From positions 63,984,212-64,048,211 of the forward strand of contig CM069870.1 of assembly GCA_036172665.1 (NCBI GenBank): a stretch of DNA of 64,000 nucleotides. Reading direction: 5' to 3'. The DNA is from Prosopocoilus inquinatus. Taxonomy: Eukaryota > Arthropoda > Insecta > Coleoptera > Lucanidae. Both the position numbers and the translations under genes were made by a program. Positions 35,287-47,066 of the stretch are shown piece by piece (position 1 is the stretch's first letter; every line of letters begins with the position of its first letter). Below the pieces are notes generated by a model, which was not told the origin of the DNA, ran no database searches, and saw only the letters and a program-made list of their open reading frames with translations.

Positions 35287-35793
35287 TTACAAGCTTTTCC
35301 GGCACTTGATTTGTCTTACAAATAGAATTTCTCCTACAATCTGCATATGTTTAGGCGTATAGTTTTCGGCCCCTTTGATATGATTAACTAGCAAGGTCAA
35401 CTTTGAAGCAAGCAAGCCGCTGTAACACTTGTTTATATTAAGTTTATTCAGCAGCTTTAGATGTCGCTTACATTTCTGCGTAAGTGAACTTGGTAGGTAC
35501 ATTATTAGTCCTCTCGTGAGTTCATATGCCTTCGTTGTTTGTAGTAAGTGCATATCGATAGGCCCTTTTCTTACCGAACGAAAATTAGAGGTTAGTTCGC
35601 GACGTTCATTGATACTTATGATCAGATGGCGGATAGAAAAAGTGTAACAGTTTACTATTGCAACGAAGCGATGCGATGTTATAAATAGATTGTGTGCACG
35701 CCTCAACATATTTACCGGCGCAGCGCGTCTAGCCGATAGTGAACAACCGGTAAGCCAAAGAAATAATGCATTCGTTAGGACGGCAAGATTCAT
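35287..35793 (-). CDS. Unassigned 168-codon open frame
   Basis: Open on the minus strand from an ATG at 35793 to a stop at 35287. The first third (to about 35632) lies inside dispersed repeat copy B. The rest, with segments such as ELTRGLIMYLPSSLTQKC and NYTPKHMQIVGEILFVRQ, is outside the repeat and has a protein-like composition with no low complexity. An AATAAA on the minus strand lies about 25 bases past the stop. No domain, signal peptide or membrane helix is recognised. It may be the 3' end of a retroelement or a terminal exon, or it may be fortuitous. Copy A of the repeat does not carry the downstream part. Confidence 0.25.
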   Translation of the reverse strand: MNLAVLTNALFLWLTGCSLSARRAAPVNMLRRAHNLFITSHRFVAIVNCYTFSIRHLIISINERRELTSNFRSVRKGPIDMHLLQTTKAYELTRGLIMYLPSSLTQKCKRHLKLLNKLNINKCYSGLLASKLTLLVNHIKGAENYTPKHMQIVGEILFVRQIKCRKSL

Positions 35794-36110
35794 AATAATC
35801 TCGCGGTTGATTGCGATGCTCGGACACGATGTGCACGAGAGAGTGTGTTGCAGAGACGTGTCATTCTTCTATTTAATTCAAATCAACTAATTGATGTTTC
35901 TAAATTCAAGAAAGAGCTGTTATTAGCTTCTGGAATTATATTCGCGTTGTTACCGCGGCGATATTAGACTGATTTATTAAAAATCACGTATAAGCGGGCG
36001 CAACATTTAATGCTTCGATTTAGACCCCCACGTCGAGTCGGACTGCCGCTGTCTTAAACTGGTTTCAGGCAGTTCACTTTCTTGATTCCGCTGTTTGCTT
36101 GTAATTGACT
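35632..36110 (-). repeat. Dispersed 0.48-kb repeat, copy B
   Basis: Inverted relative to copy A at 17340-17815, about 18 kb away. Similarity begins after the CCGCCAT equivalent at about 35632 and fades near 36110. Confidence 0.7.
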
Positions 36111-36155
36111 CATCATGTAATTTTCCATACTCACTCATCATGTAATTTTCTAATT
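36109..36155. repeat. Short tandem duplication
   Basis: ACTCATCATGTAATTTTC occurs twice, about 25 bp apart. Confidence 0.8.
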
Positions 36156-36274
36156 ACAATACTATAATCCCCTGCGAGAAGGCATTTTTTAAAAGTCCTT
36201 TATTTGTAAATGGAAATATAATTTTTGTCTGAGGTACTGGAATTTACCTTATCACTCTTATCGGTTGCAAATGT

Positions 36275-36435
36275 TTAACATGAACTGGGCCCAGACAGGT
36301 TTTTGTCTTCCTTTAAAAGCCGATCAGACGTGATACAGTAGCTACATTATCGTACATATTCTGACCCTAAACTTAATATGTAATGGGCCCAGGTAGGTTC
36401 TTGAGATTTTTTAACCTGATGCGTCATGATACAAC
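36275..36435. repeat. Diverged tandem repeat of about 98 bp
   Basis: Two units share TGGGCCCAG(A/G)(C/T)AGGTT(T/C)TTG and ATGATAC/GTGATACA-type segments at about 36290 and 36388. Confidence 0.6.
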
Positions 36436-37057
36436 TCAGCGTTGCCAATCAACTCGACCAAAAATTCTTTTTTCGGCATACAGTGTTTCCTTAGAATTCC
36501 TTAAATTAAAAAAAAACACGATTACAATAAAGCAATAAAAAATATTAAATTTATAAAACTTTTCTGCAATAAACTGTTAAAACAAACAAAAGAGAAATAT
36601 TAAAACAACCTAACTTTGCACTTTGATGGACTTGGCAGAGATCAGAAGCAGTGTTGTCAACTCATCAAATTTCGTTTTTTTTTTATAAAAAAAAGTCGTG
36701 GTAAATTGACGCTAAAAATCGTATTATACCGAGATGGCGCTTGGTATTAAAAAGAAAAATGATATTGAATTGAGAGAGATGAGATTTTGATTAGATTTTT
36801 CAAAATTTGTTTGCAGTTCTGTTTTCCGAATGTAACGCGATCGTCATTTGTTCATAGATTAATGCGTTCAAGTTTGAAATTCGTTCTCAAACATTTTCGT
36901 AATTTTTTGAATTTTTTCTTGCGATAGTCATTTGATCGTCATCTTCAAATATTTCTACTACTTTCTAATTGTTTTTTCGTTGTTGCCATTATTGTTTGAA
37001 AGAAGACTGTCTCGTCATAGTTTTGAATTCATAATTTGTTTTTTTCTTTTTTTTTAA

Positions 37058-37285
37058 TTGAAGTCTATTCTTATCCGATGAAAATTGTAGATAAGTAAAT
37101 GGTTTTATAACTCTAACCGGGCAGAATTATAATTGGGAAAGCACTCAACGTTTCACTAAATAAAATGTAAATAACTTTTTTCGCTTCTGACGAAACTCAA
37201 TCTCCACTCTCAACTCAATAGATAGTGAAACGTTGAATGCTTTCCCAATTACAATTTCGTCCGGTTAGAGTTTTGAAAACCATTT
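37058..37285. mobile_element. PLE-derived hairpin, array unit 1
   Basis: Inverted arms (about 37096-37158 and 37222-37290) contain AAAGC(A)..TCAACGTTTCACTA and its complement. They match the termini of the PLE at 48588-49470. CTGACGA (37187-37193) and GAAAC (37227-37231) flank a poorly paired segment, so the ribozyme-like fold looks broken here. No coding sequence remains. Confidence 0.7.
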
Positions 37286-38561
37286 ACTTTTTATCTCGTG
37301 AAATTATTTTTTCCCTTCGTAAATATTACTATCCTCGTTTGCTTTTCTTTACGGTTTCTTTGTGGTTTTCTGTTGTCGTGAAATTTACGATCGTCATTTT
37401 TTTCTTTTTCGTTCTGAAATTAATAAAAAAAAATTTGCACTTCTTTCTGCCTTCACGAATAATTACAGTCGTCATATGTTTTATTCTGTTTTCTTCAGAA
37501 ATTTTCATTTTATATCATGATAGCGATTTGTTTTTGTTTGATTGTTTTTGTGAAGTTCAATTTATTATTAGTCTTGAAGGTTCGTTATTATTATTTTTTT
37601 AATTATAAATTTGCACTTCGTTTTCAGTTTTTTTTTTCTTCTGTACGTGTAATCGGCATTTGTTTATTTTTTACTTTCGTCAGGACTTTTTGTTTCTTTT
37701 ATTGTCTTTTTTTTAAATTGCTTATAATTTGTCAGAAATTAAATATATAACTATAATTTGTTAAAGTTTTAAGTTTCCACTTTGATCCTGTTTTTGGGTC
37801 ATCAAAAAGTTCTTGGCTTTCCTTTTGTTTCGTGATTGTTTACACTTTTTCTGTCTTATTATCGCAAGATGTAGCGATTATGTTTTGTTCCCCTTTTTCC
37901 TTTTCTTAATTTGTGAATGTGATTTTGATTGATTATTATTAATTACTCCTGTTTCTTTTGAGAAATTTTGAATATGATTTTTTAATTTATTATCCTTCAA
38001 AATCCAAAAAATATTAAAAAATAATCACGTCTATGCTTATGATTTTGAAGCTGAAATTGTAGTAGTACAAAATGTTACAACAAATAGAAGAGAATTATTA
38101 AAACAACCTAACTCGCACTTTGATATACTTGGCAGCGATCAGAAGCAGTGTTGTCAACTCATCAAATTTCGAAGTTCTTGCCTTTTTTATTAAAAAAAAG
38201 TCGTGTATCGACGCTAAAAATTGTATTATACCTAGATGGCACTTGGTAGTAATAAGATAAATATTATTGAATTGGGAGAGATGGCATTTTGGCTAGACTT
38301 TTCAAAATTTGTTTGCAGTTTTGTTTTTCGAACATAACGCGATCGTCACTTGTTTATAGATTAATGTTTTCAAGTTTGAAATTCCTTGTCAAACACTTTC
38401 GTCACTTTTTGAATTTTTTCTTGCTATAGTCATTTGATCGTCATCTTCAAATATTTCTACTACTTTCTAATTGTTTTTTCGTTGTTGCCATTATTGTTTG
38501 AAAGAAGACTGTCTCGCAGTAGTTTTGAATTAATATTATAATTTTTTTTATTTTCCTTTTT

Positions 38562-38752
38562 TTAATTGATTCTTATCCGATGAAAATTGTAAGTAAATAG
38601 TTTCTAAAACCCTAATCGGATGGAATTATAATTGGGAAAGTACTACTTTTTTTCTCTTCTGACACGAAGCTATCAATCGATAGTGAAACGTTGAGTGCTT
38701 TCCCATTTATAATTCCGTTCGGTTAGAGTTTTAAAAACCATTGACTTTTTCT
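38562..38752. mobile_element. PLE-derived hairpin, array unit 2
   Basis: Same hairpin with arms at about 38592-38645 and 38675-38750. The stem-II-like GCTATC-AATC-GATAGT is intact and followed by GAAACGTTGAG, but the first box reads CTGACACGA, with two extra bases. Confidence 0.7.
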
Positions 38753-40305
38753 TACTTATCTCGTAAAATTATTTTTTTTTCTCTGCGTAAATATTATGAT
38801 CGTCGTTTGCTTTTTTTTATGGTTTTTGTGGTTTTCTGTCTCTCTGTGTGAAATTTACGATTTTCATTTGTTTTCGCCTTTTCGCTCTGAAATTAATTAA
38901 AAATTTTTGCACTTCTTTCTGCCTTCACGAATAATTACAGTCGTCATATGTTTTATCCTGTTTTCTTCAGAAATTTTCATTTTGTATCATGATAGCGATT
39001 TGTTTTTGATTGATTGTTTTTGTGAAGTTCAATTTATTATTAATCTTGAAGGTTCGTTATTATTATTTTTTTAATTATAAATTTGCACTTCGTTTTCAGT
39101 TCTTTTCTTCTGTAGGTGTGATCGTCATTTGTTTTTGTTTTTTTTTACTTTTGTCAGGATTTTTTGTTTCTTTGATTGTCGTTTCTTTTAAATTGCTTAT
39201 AATTTTTTAAAGTTTTAAGTTTCCACTTTGATCCTATTTTTGGATCATTAAAAACGTTCTTTGCTTTTTCTTTTGTTTTTGATTGTTTACGCATTTAAGT
39301 TCATATTATTATTAGTTTGGAGTGTTCGTTGTTATTATTTTTTTAATTATAAATTTGCACTTCGTTTTCAGTTTTTTTTTCTTCTGTACGTGTAATCGGC
39401 ATTTGTTTATTTTTTACTTTCGTCAGGACTTTTTGTTTCTTCTATTGTCATTTTTTTTTAATTGCTTATAATTTTTCAGAAATGAAATATTTAACTATAA
39501 TTTTTTAAAGTTTTAAGTTTCCACTTTGATCCTGTTTATGGGTCATCAAAAAGTTCTTGGCTTTCCTTTTGTTTCGTGATTGTTCACACATTTTCTGTCT
39601 TATTATCGCAAAATGTAGCGATCATGTTTTGTTCCCATTTTTCCTTTTCTTAATTTGTGAATGTGATTTTGATTGATTATTATTAATTACTCCTGTTTCT
39701 TTTGAGAAATTTTGAATATGATTTTTTAATTTATTATCCTTCAAAATCCAAAAAATATTAAAAAATAATCACGTCTATGCTTATGATTTTGAAGCTGAAA
39801 TTGTAGTAGTACAAAATGTTACAACAAATAGAAGAGAATTATTAAAACAACCTAACTCGCACTTTGATATACTTGGCAGCGATCAGAAGCAGTGTTGTCA
39901 ACTCATCAAATTTCGAAGTTCTTGCCTTTTTTATTAAAAAAAAGTCGTGTATCGACGCTAAAAATTGTATTATACCTAGATGGCACTTGGTAGTAATAAG
40001 ATAAATATTATTGAATTGGGAGAGATGGCATTTTGGCTAGACTTTTCAAAATTTGTTTGCAGTTTTGTTTTTCGAACATAACGCGATCGTCACTTGTTTA
40101 TAGATTAATGTTTTCAAGTTTGAAATTCCTTGTCAAACACTTTCGTCACTTTTTGAATTTTTTCTTGCTATAGTCATTTGATCGTCATCTTCAAATATTT
40201 CTACTACTTTCTAATTGTTTTTTCGTTGTTGCCATTATTGTTTGAAAGAAGACTGTCTCGCAGTAGTTTTGAATTAATATTATAATTTTTTTTATTTTCT
40301 TTTTT

Positions 40306-40495
40306 TTAATTGATTCTTATCCGATGAAAATTGTAAGTAAATAGTTTCTAAAACCCTAATCGGATGGAATTATAATTGGGAAAGTACTACTTTTTTTCTC
40401 TTCTGACACGAAGCTATCAATCGATAGTGAAACGTTGAGTGCTTTCCCATTTATAATTCCGTTCGGTTAGAGTTTTAAAAACCATTGACTTTTTC
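40306..40495. mobile_element. PLE-derived hairpin, array unit 3
   Basis: Practically identical to the hairpin in unit 2, as expected from tandem duplication of the whole unit. Confidence 0.7.
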
Positions 40496-41622
40496 TTACT
40501 TATCTCGTAAAATTATTTTTTTTCTCTGCGTAAATATTATGATCGTCGTTTGCTTTTTTTTATGGTTTTTGTGGTTTTCTGTCTCTCTGTGTGAAATTTA
40601 CGATTTTCATTTGTTTTCGCCTTTTCGCTCTGAAATTAATTAAAAATTTTTGCACTTCTTTCTGCCTTCACGAATAATTACAGTCGTCATATGTTTTATC
40701 CTGTTTTCTTCAGAAATTTTCATTTTGTATCATGATAGCGATTTGTTTTTGATTGATTGTTTTTGTGAAGTTCAATTTATTATTAATCTTGAAGGTTCGT
40801 TATTATTATTTTTTTAATTATAAATTTGCACTTCGTTTTCAGTTCTTTTCTTCTGTAGGTGTGATCGTCATTTGTTTTTGTTTTTTTTACTTTTGTCAGG
40901 ATTTTTTGTTTCTTTGATTGTCGTTTCTTTTAAATTGCTTATAATTTTTGAAAGTTTTAAGTTTCCACTTTGATCCTATTTTTGGATCATCAAAAACGTT
41001 CTTTGCTTTTTCTTTTGTTTTTGATTGTTTACGCATTTAAGTTCATATTATTATTAGTTTGGAGTGTTCGTTGTTATTATTTTTTTAATTATAAATTTGC
41101 ACTTCGTTTTCAGTTTTTTTTTCTTCTGTACGTGTAATCGGCATTTGTTTATTTTTTACTTTCGTCAGGACTTTTTGTTTCTTTTATTGTCATTTTTTTT
41201 TAAATTGCTTATAATTTGTCAGAAATGAAATATTTAACTATAATTTTTTAAAGTTTTAAGTTTCCACTTTGATCCTGTTTTTGGGTCATCAAAAAGTTCT
41301 TGTCTTTTTCTTTTGTTTCGTGATTGTTTACACTTTTTCTGTCTTATTATCGCAAGATGTAGCGATTATGTTTTGTTCCCCTTTTTCCTTTTCTTAATTT
41401 GTGAATGTGATTTTGATTGTTCATTATTAATTACTTCTACTTCTCTTGAGAAATTTTGGATACGATTTTTTAAATTTATTTTTCTTCAAAATTCAAAATA
41501 TGTTTATTAAAAAGTAATCATATTTATTCATTTGATTTTGAAGCTGGAATTGTAGTCGTACAAACTGCTAACTAATCTTACGAATAGACTGTAATATATG
41601 GTTGGCAACACTGATCAGAAGC

Positions 41623-43652
41623 AATAGAACGAATTTGCAAGAAACTTTGTTATCATTTGGCTGGACATAACTACCAACATTAAGAAATGAATACTCTAAA
41701 ACAAAAATATTTTCTTTCTTTGTTAAAATACACTCCGCAAAAAAATTATCGCATCACTTAGTTTTTTTTTTTTTTTCCTTTAAACGATGTAATTTATTTT
41801 CTAGTGGTTAATATTCTTTCAAAAGATTTCAACTAAGAAGTTGAAAATATGCCTAAATTTTAATGAGTTTTGCGCTTTCCCTTTTGTATGAAATTATCCC
41901 TAAATTTGACGACTTTTTCCCTAAGTTGGCAACACTGATGCAACTCCACCACTTCAAATCAAACTTGTTTCGAATTTTTCACTGTTGACTCGAGCCTTTC
42001 TTTTTTAATCATCTGCTTTATTTCACATTTCATCTAATAATATAAGAACAACTATAAAAAAAAGGAACGCTGAGACTTGAAATTAGCCCTAGCGTAAACA
42101 ATGTTATTTTGTTATTTTCGACAAATTCCGTTCATATTTTTCCTCAATCTTCGACGTTAAATGCCTTCGGGCTATGCGTAGCTTGTCTGTCGCCTTCTTT
42201 ATGTCGCGACATTAACAAAAGATGCTCGTCGCTTATTGTTTTCATTTTTTTTTTTTTTGCTTTGACTCGAGCTGTCCTGAAGGTAAAACCGTGGAACGGA
42301 AATTTCGTCGGCGGCCGTCCTTCGACCTTTTTCAAAGGACGAAATTTATTCAGCTCCCCGGAATCGTGACGCGGCGCGGTGGCGGCTTATTTATTAAAAA
42401 GTTCTCGTCGATGATTGATCCGCGCCGGGCTTGAAAGCTTTATCGTGTTATTGCAAGCGATGTCGTAATCAAATCTAAAGTTTTTAAATTAGGTGAGCAC
42501 AGCGATGATGTTGAGTGAATATTTACCGGGTTTTAAGTAGATGCATGTTGTCGGGTTTTAAGTAGATGCATGTTGTGTGCCGTCAAGTCTTCAATAAATT
42601 TTAAAAAAGTTCCTAGCTACCCCCTCTAGTTATCCATGAAAACAATCGCAAAACTGTCAAAATAGAAAATTTAGATCCGAAACAATTCCAAAATATACTA
42701 TTCCTTCTTTCGTCAGCTTCCATCAACATGAAATTCAGTTTTTGCAGATATTTCAAAAGCCTGCATTTTATGAAGTCGCAGTTTCTCGCTTAAATTGCAT
42801 TATAAAGTGTGACTTCATAATATGCAGGCCAGTATACTTGTCACTACTTAATCTTAACCTTAACTCGTCCAGCTTCTTAAAAAGTGACAAGAACTGTCAA
42901 AATTTTAGGTTATGAAAGTGCTCAATAAACAAGCGCTAGATGAAAACTCTCACGATAATGTTAAAATTTCTGCAGCACATATTTTACAAACACCTTATAT
43001 AATTCAAGCTCTGACCCAATATTTGTGTTCCAAAATGAATCCTTTTGATCTCAACGCTCGGTGCGGAAATAAATGAACATGTTCGAAAGATTTCGTGAAA
43101 CCATGAAGTAATCTACACCGTTTCTTGATTGCGATCGTTTCCTAAAAGATCTGACGATCCAAGGCTGTCGGTAATTTATAGGTCGAGCTTCATTAATTGA
43201 TACAAACGAGCGACGATATTTTTGTGACTCATATTTTCAGATTAGAGTGGCATCGCCTCCTTTAATTAATCTTACTTCCTTCGACCGGAAGGAGTGAGAT
43301 AATTATCCGTGACGACATCACGACGACAACTGATACACGATCCAATTTCGTTCCGAAAAGAAAACCTACTGATTTTCAGAATGTAAATTCACTTGTTTTA
43401 TTTTTCTTGCGATTCTCAATAAATTAATCAAGCTTAATAACATGTGATCATTATCATTTCTAATTAAGTGACGTATGGAAATAAAATCAATGTCTTTGAT
43501 GGAATTAAACTTGCTTACTTTATATAATTTAAATTTCATTTGAAATAACGTACTAATCAAGGATACGGCGTTATTTTGTCTTAAATTAATAGTATTTATT
43601 AATATTATTATTGTCTTTTGGTTAATTAATACTTTTTTTTAATAGGCGAAAC
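41623..43652. other. Spacer with a GC-rich patch
   Basis: Positions 42100-42440 are GC-richer and lack a convincing frame. A second AGTTGGCAACACTGAT-type motif occurs near 41923. No gene is supported. Confidence 0.45.
42527..42576. repeat. 25-bp perfect tandem duplication
   Basis: CGGGTTTTAAGTAGATGCAT (and the following GTTGT) occurs at 42527 and again at 42552. Confidence 0.95.
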
Positions 43653-43670
43653 GTCCCACGTTGGGCGCCA
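43653..43670 (-). other. tRNA-Lys primer-binding-site relic
   Basis: On the minus strand TGGCGCCCAACGTGGGAC is nearly complementary to the 3' end of insect tRNA-Lys, as in many gypsy-class LTR retrotransposons. The LTR expected just upstream (higher coordinates) is absent. A LINE fragment begins at about 43680 instead. The minus-strand frame at 43366-43560 could be leader or gag remnant, but no domain is recognised. Confidence 0.5.
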
Positions 43671-43679
43671 AATTATGCA

Positions 43680-45629
43680 ATGATTATCTCTCTTGTCTTT
43701 AACAAGCTCACGCGAATCACCGATACTTCTGTTTCTTGTATTGATAATTTTATTACAAATTTAACTCAAAATAATTTTAATGCGGGGTGTTTCGAATTTA
43801 ACCTTTCGGATCATTTAGCACAAATAATTAATATTCTTGTTGATAAACCCTTAGAAGAAGCCCCATATATTTATAAGCGGAAACATTGCGTAAATTCTCT
43901 TCAGCGTTTTTGTAATTACTTAAATAATGAAACATGGTTTAGCGTCTATGAGGTCTCTTGCGCTGACAAAGCATTTGAAACTTTCTTAAATATATTTTTG
44001 TACGATACTTAAATAGCTGTTTTCCCTTAGTTAACTGTCGTTTCTATAATCATGTAAACAAATGGATATCATCTGATATAACTCAACTTAAGAATAATCT
44101 ATTGTTTCTAAAAGACTTAAGTAGACAATATCCAGCATTTAAGGAAGACTTTTTGCTTTACGAGAAATTTTATAAGGAAACTGTTGCTCTTAAACAAAAA
44201 GAAGCTTGCGACAACTTTATCTTAAACTCAGAAAACAAAACTCGTTTTATGTGGGACGTAATTACAAGTAAAATATCTAATTATTCTAAGATAAATACTT
44301 TACCTGTTCATTTTGAAAATAATGAGCATCTGAGTAACGCTTTTAATAAATATTTTTTTTGTCTTTACCTTTTAACTTGGTTTCTAACTAACTTAAATTA
44401 TAATTTCACTGATCAACATTTAACTCAGAACTCAGCGTCATTTTTTATCACACCTGTTACTTGTTACGATATTATTCGAACTATTTCCTACCTAAATACT
44501 TCTGAAACAGCTGGAATTGATGGTGTTTCGTCTTTTATTATAAAAAGAATCCTCACCTTTTATAGGCGAAGTATTATCCTATCTTATTAATTTGTCTTTC
44601 CAGCAAGGTGTTTTTCCTTCGAAACTAAAGGTAGCCGTTATCAAACCTTTACATAAAGGGGGTAATAGAAATCTTTTTGAAAATTAATTCATGAGAGTAT
44701 TATGAATAAAAAGTCATTCTTTATTTTAAACAATTTTCGTTGCTTTCGTCTAATCAACATGGTTTTACACAAAATACATCAACTGATACTGCCACATATC
44801 TAGATCTAGACAGTGGTAAAATATGTTTAAGTATTTTCATAGACCTATCTAAGGCTTTTGATTGTGTTAGTCATAGTACATTACTCCATAAATTAAAACG
44901 TTATGGGATTAATGGTATAGCTTATCTTTGGTTTGAATCGTATCTTTCGAATCGTACGCAGTTAGTTCAAATCAATACCCAACTGTCTACGAAGGTCACT
45001 CGAATATCGGTGCACCTCAAGGATCTATCTTGGGACCCACTCTCTTTCTAATATACATCAATGATTTTATTAACGTTCTAGGCACCAAAACTTCAAATAT
45101 TGCACTTTATGCTGATGATATCAACTTTACAGTGAGTGGTAGCAATGCTAATGAGTTATTGGCAAGAGCGAAATCTGTTTATACACAAATTTTACGTTGG
45201 ATGATTGCGAAGAAGTTGACTGTAAATGATGAAAAAACTAAGTGTAGAATCTTTCAAAACAATTGCAGATATAAAATATCTAATTTCAAACTTTCCGAAG
45301 ATATTACTTCTCTATGTGATTCTTCAAGGTTACTTGGCGTGATCATCGATGAGGATTTGAATTGGATTTCACATATAAATTATCTTTGTAATTCGTTATC
45401 TAGGGTCTGTTTTGCCTTATATCAACTTAAGAAATCTTGCACTTTCAGTACTTTGAAATCTTTTTATTATTCTAACTTTTATTCCAAGTTGAGATACGGT
45501 GTAATACATTGGGGAATGAGTTCTGAAGCTCATCGAATTTACATTGTACAAAAAAGAGTTATACGGATAATATGTGATTTGGCATACAGAGATTCTTGTA
45601 AGAACACTTTCAAAGATAAACATTTTTGA
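43680..45629 (+). pseudogene. LINE endonuclease-reverse transcriptase remnant
   Basis: Collinear pieces are visible. The end of an APE endonuclease comes first (LTRITDTSVSCIDNFITN then FNLSDHLAQII, 43680-43830). The linker and fingers follow (44102-44590, including TSETAGIDGVSSFIIKR). Next is palm motif A with IFIDLSKAFDCVSHSTLL (about 44835-44885), preceded by SSNQHGF. Then GAPQGSILGPTLFLIYINDF spans a frameshift near 45005, and LYADDINF (about 45105-45130) is the catalytic YADD. The NYRPIS-containing segment is deleted between about 44670 and 44735. At least three frame changes make it non-functional. The N-terminal half of the endonuclease is absent. The best fit is the Jockey/CR1 group. 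The clade is not certain. Confidence 0.85.
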
Positions 45630-46011
45630 TTTTTTATGACATATATATATTAGAAGTGTTGCTTTTTGTATTTAAATATAAAGAGAATTTGGAGTTCTTC
45701 AAAATCATGATTATAATACTCGTAACTATAATTACTTGTTACCTCCCCCGCATAGATCGTCCTTATTTCAAAAAGGCCTTCCTTATATGGGCTGTAAACT
45801 CTTTAATTGCCTTCCACGGCGTATTAAAAATGAATGTAATTTTAATAGATATAAAAACTGTTAACATTAAATTGTTATTCTGTATCTGAATTTACTGATT
45901 ATTGTATAAAGATATCTTAATTTTCGACCTTGTTTGCGACGTATTTCTTGTACAATGTACTTTTTTGTACTCTGTACTTTATTGAAATAAATATATATTA
46001 TTATTATTATT
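43680..46011 (+). mobile_element. Degenerate APE-type non-LTR retrotransposon
   Basis: A plus-strand LINE relic beginning inside the endonuclease domain and ending in AATAAA followed by a (TTA)n tail (about 45985-46011). The tail type is shared with the LINE at 56 kb. Coding remnants occur in at least four frames with small deletions. Confidence 0.8.
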
Positions 46012-47057
46012 AACAACTTCGGAATCGCAGATCTCTGTACTTTCGTTTCTTTTTTTATTTTTTGGGGCATACAGAATTTTTTTGCTTCTTACTGTCGAAG
46101 AAACTAAATTGAATTGAGCATTGAAAACGCATTGTACACAAAAATCAAGAAGAATTAATTGAGTTTTGCGTTCTTCAATGTCCCAAAATTGTGTCTGTGT
46201 GTTAGCTGAGGACGATGTTATCAGGACAATGTTTCATTTACGAGAAATAATTCTGGATCGAAATGTCCGTGCTTTGGAGAGCGTTAAATATCACGAAAAG
46301 GCGGGACTCCCCCTAATGGTCCACCAAAGAAACGCAATCGGTTCGGGCAATGTTGCCAATCGTACGATTATAATCGCATTCGTACAGTTATTTCACAGTT
46401 GGTACCATGCATTCAGTAAAAATAAAATACTAGGAGTATTACTTTTTAATTACATTTTTTTTAATTTTGAAGGATAAGATTTTTTCATTTATTCTGCCCG
46501 TCAAGTTTCTATTATTTTTGCATCCAGTCGTACACGATAAAACTGTAGATTTAAAATTTCTCAAAAGAAAACGGATGTAAGGAAAACAAATGACAATCGC
46601 AGCATGTTGCGGGAAAAAGAAAAATGTAAAGGAATTTACAATTGCTTTTAATTTCTGAATAATGGTAAGCGATTTTTGATTAAAAAAATAATAATAAAAA
46701 ATTATTAAGCTACTAACTTTTTCTGTACTTCACATTTTTAAAAGAAACAAATGAAATTATTTTTTAGTTTCCACTTGAATAATGTTCCTTAATATTTACT
46801 GTCTTGGAAACATGTGCTATTCAACATAATACAACTAAAATAGTAAAGGAGACTGTGAAGATTGTGGCCGGAGATTAATTTTCAATTAACATAATACAAC
46901 ACAACAACATAAACAAAGTAACAATAAAGTAATTAAATACAACAAAATTGCTGATAATTTCAAAGAAAGGAGGTCCGTTGCAACAAAAACTCTAGTTATT
47001 ATGAACTGAAATTTGAAATTAATTTACGTATTCATTTATTGTTACTTTGTTCATGTT
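46012..47057. other. AT-rich spacer
   Basis: An open frame at 46166-46477 has no recognisable domain. Nothing else is supported. Confidence 0.45.
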
Positions 47058-47066
47058 GTTGTGTTG

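Larger units (their letters stand above)
36574..41612. repeat. Tandem array of 1.50- and 1.74-kb T-rich units
   Basis: Three successive units start with TTAAAACAACC at 36600, 38098 and 39842. The first is 1498 bp. The second is 1744 bp because of an internal duplication of about 0.25 kb (TAAATTTGCACTTCGTTTTC recurs at about 39079 and 39352). Units 2 and 3 are nearly identical, differing mostly in homopolymer length, so the last duplication is recent. Every unit contains a PLE-derived hairpin. AGTGTTGTCAAC at 36650-36661 and its near-complement GTTGGCAACACT at 41601-41612 are each bordered externally by GATCAGAAGC. Open frames here are Phe-rich shadows of T-rich DNA. Confidence 0.9.

Noticed and set aside
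37237..37750. Phe-rich membrane-like proteins
   Set aside because: They are translations of T-rich tandem units. Copies of the unit carry stops and frameshifts at the same places.
43653..43670. 3' end of a tRNA-Lys gene
   Set aside because: Only about 17 bases match, without T-arm, anticodon arm or A box. A primer-binding site on the minus strand explains it better.
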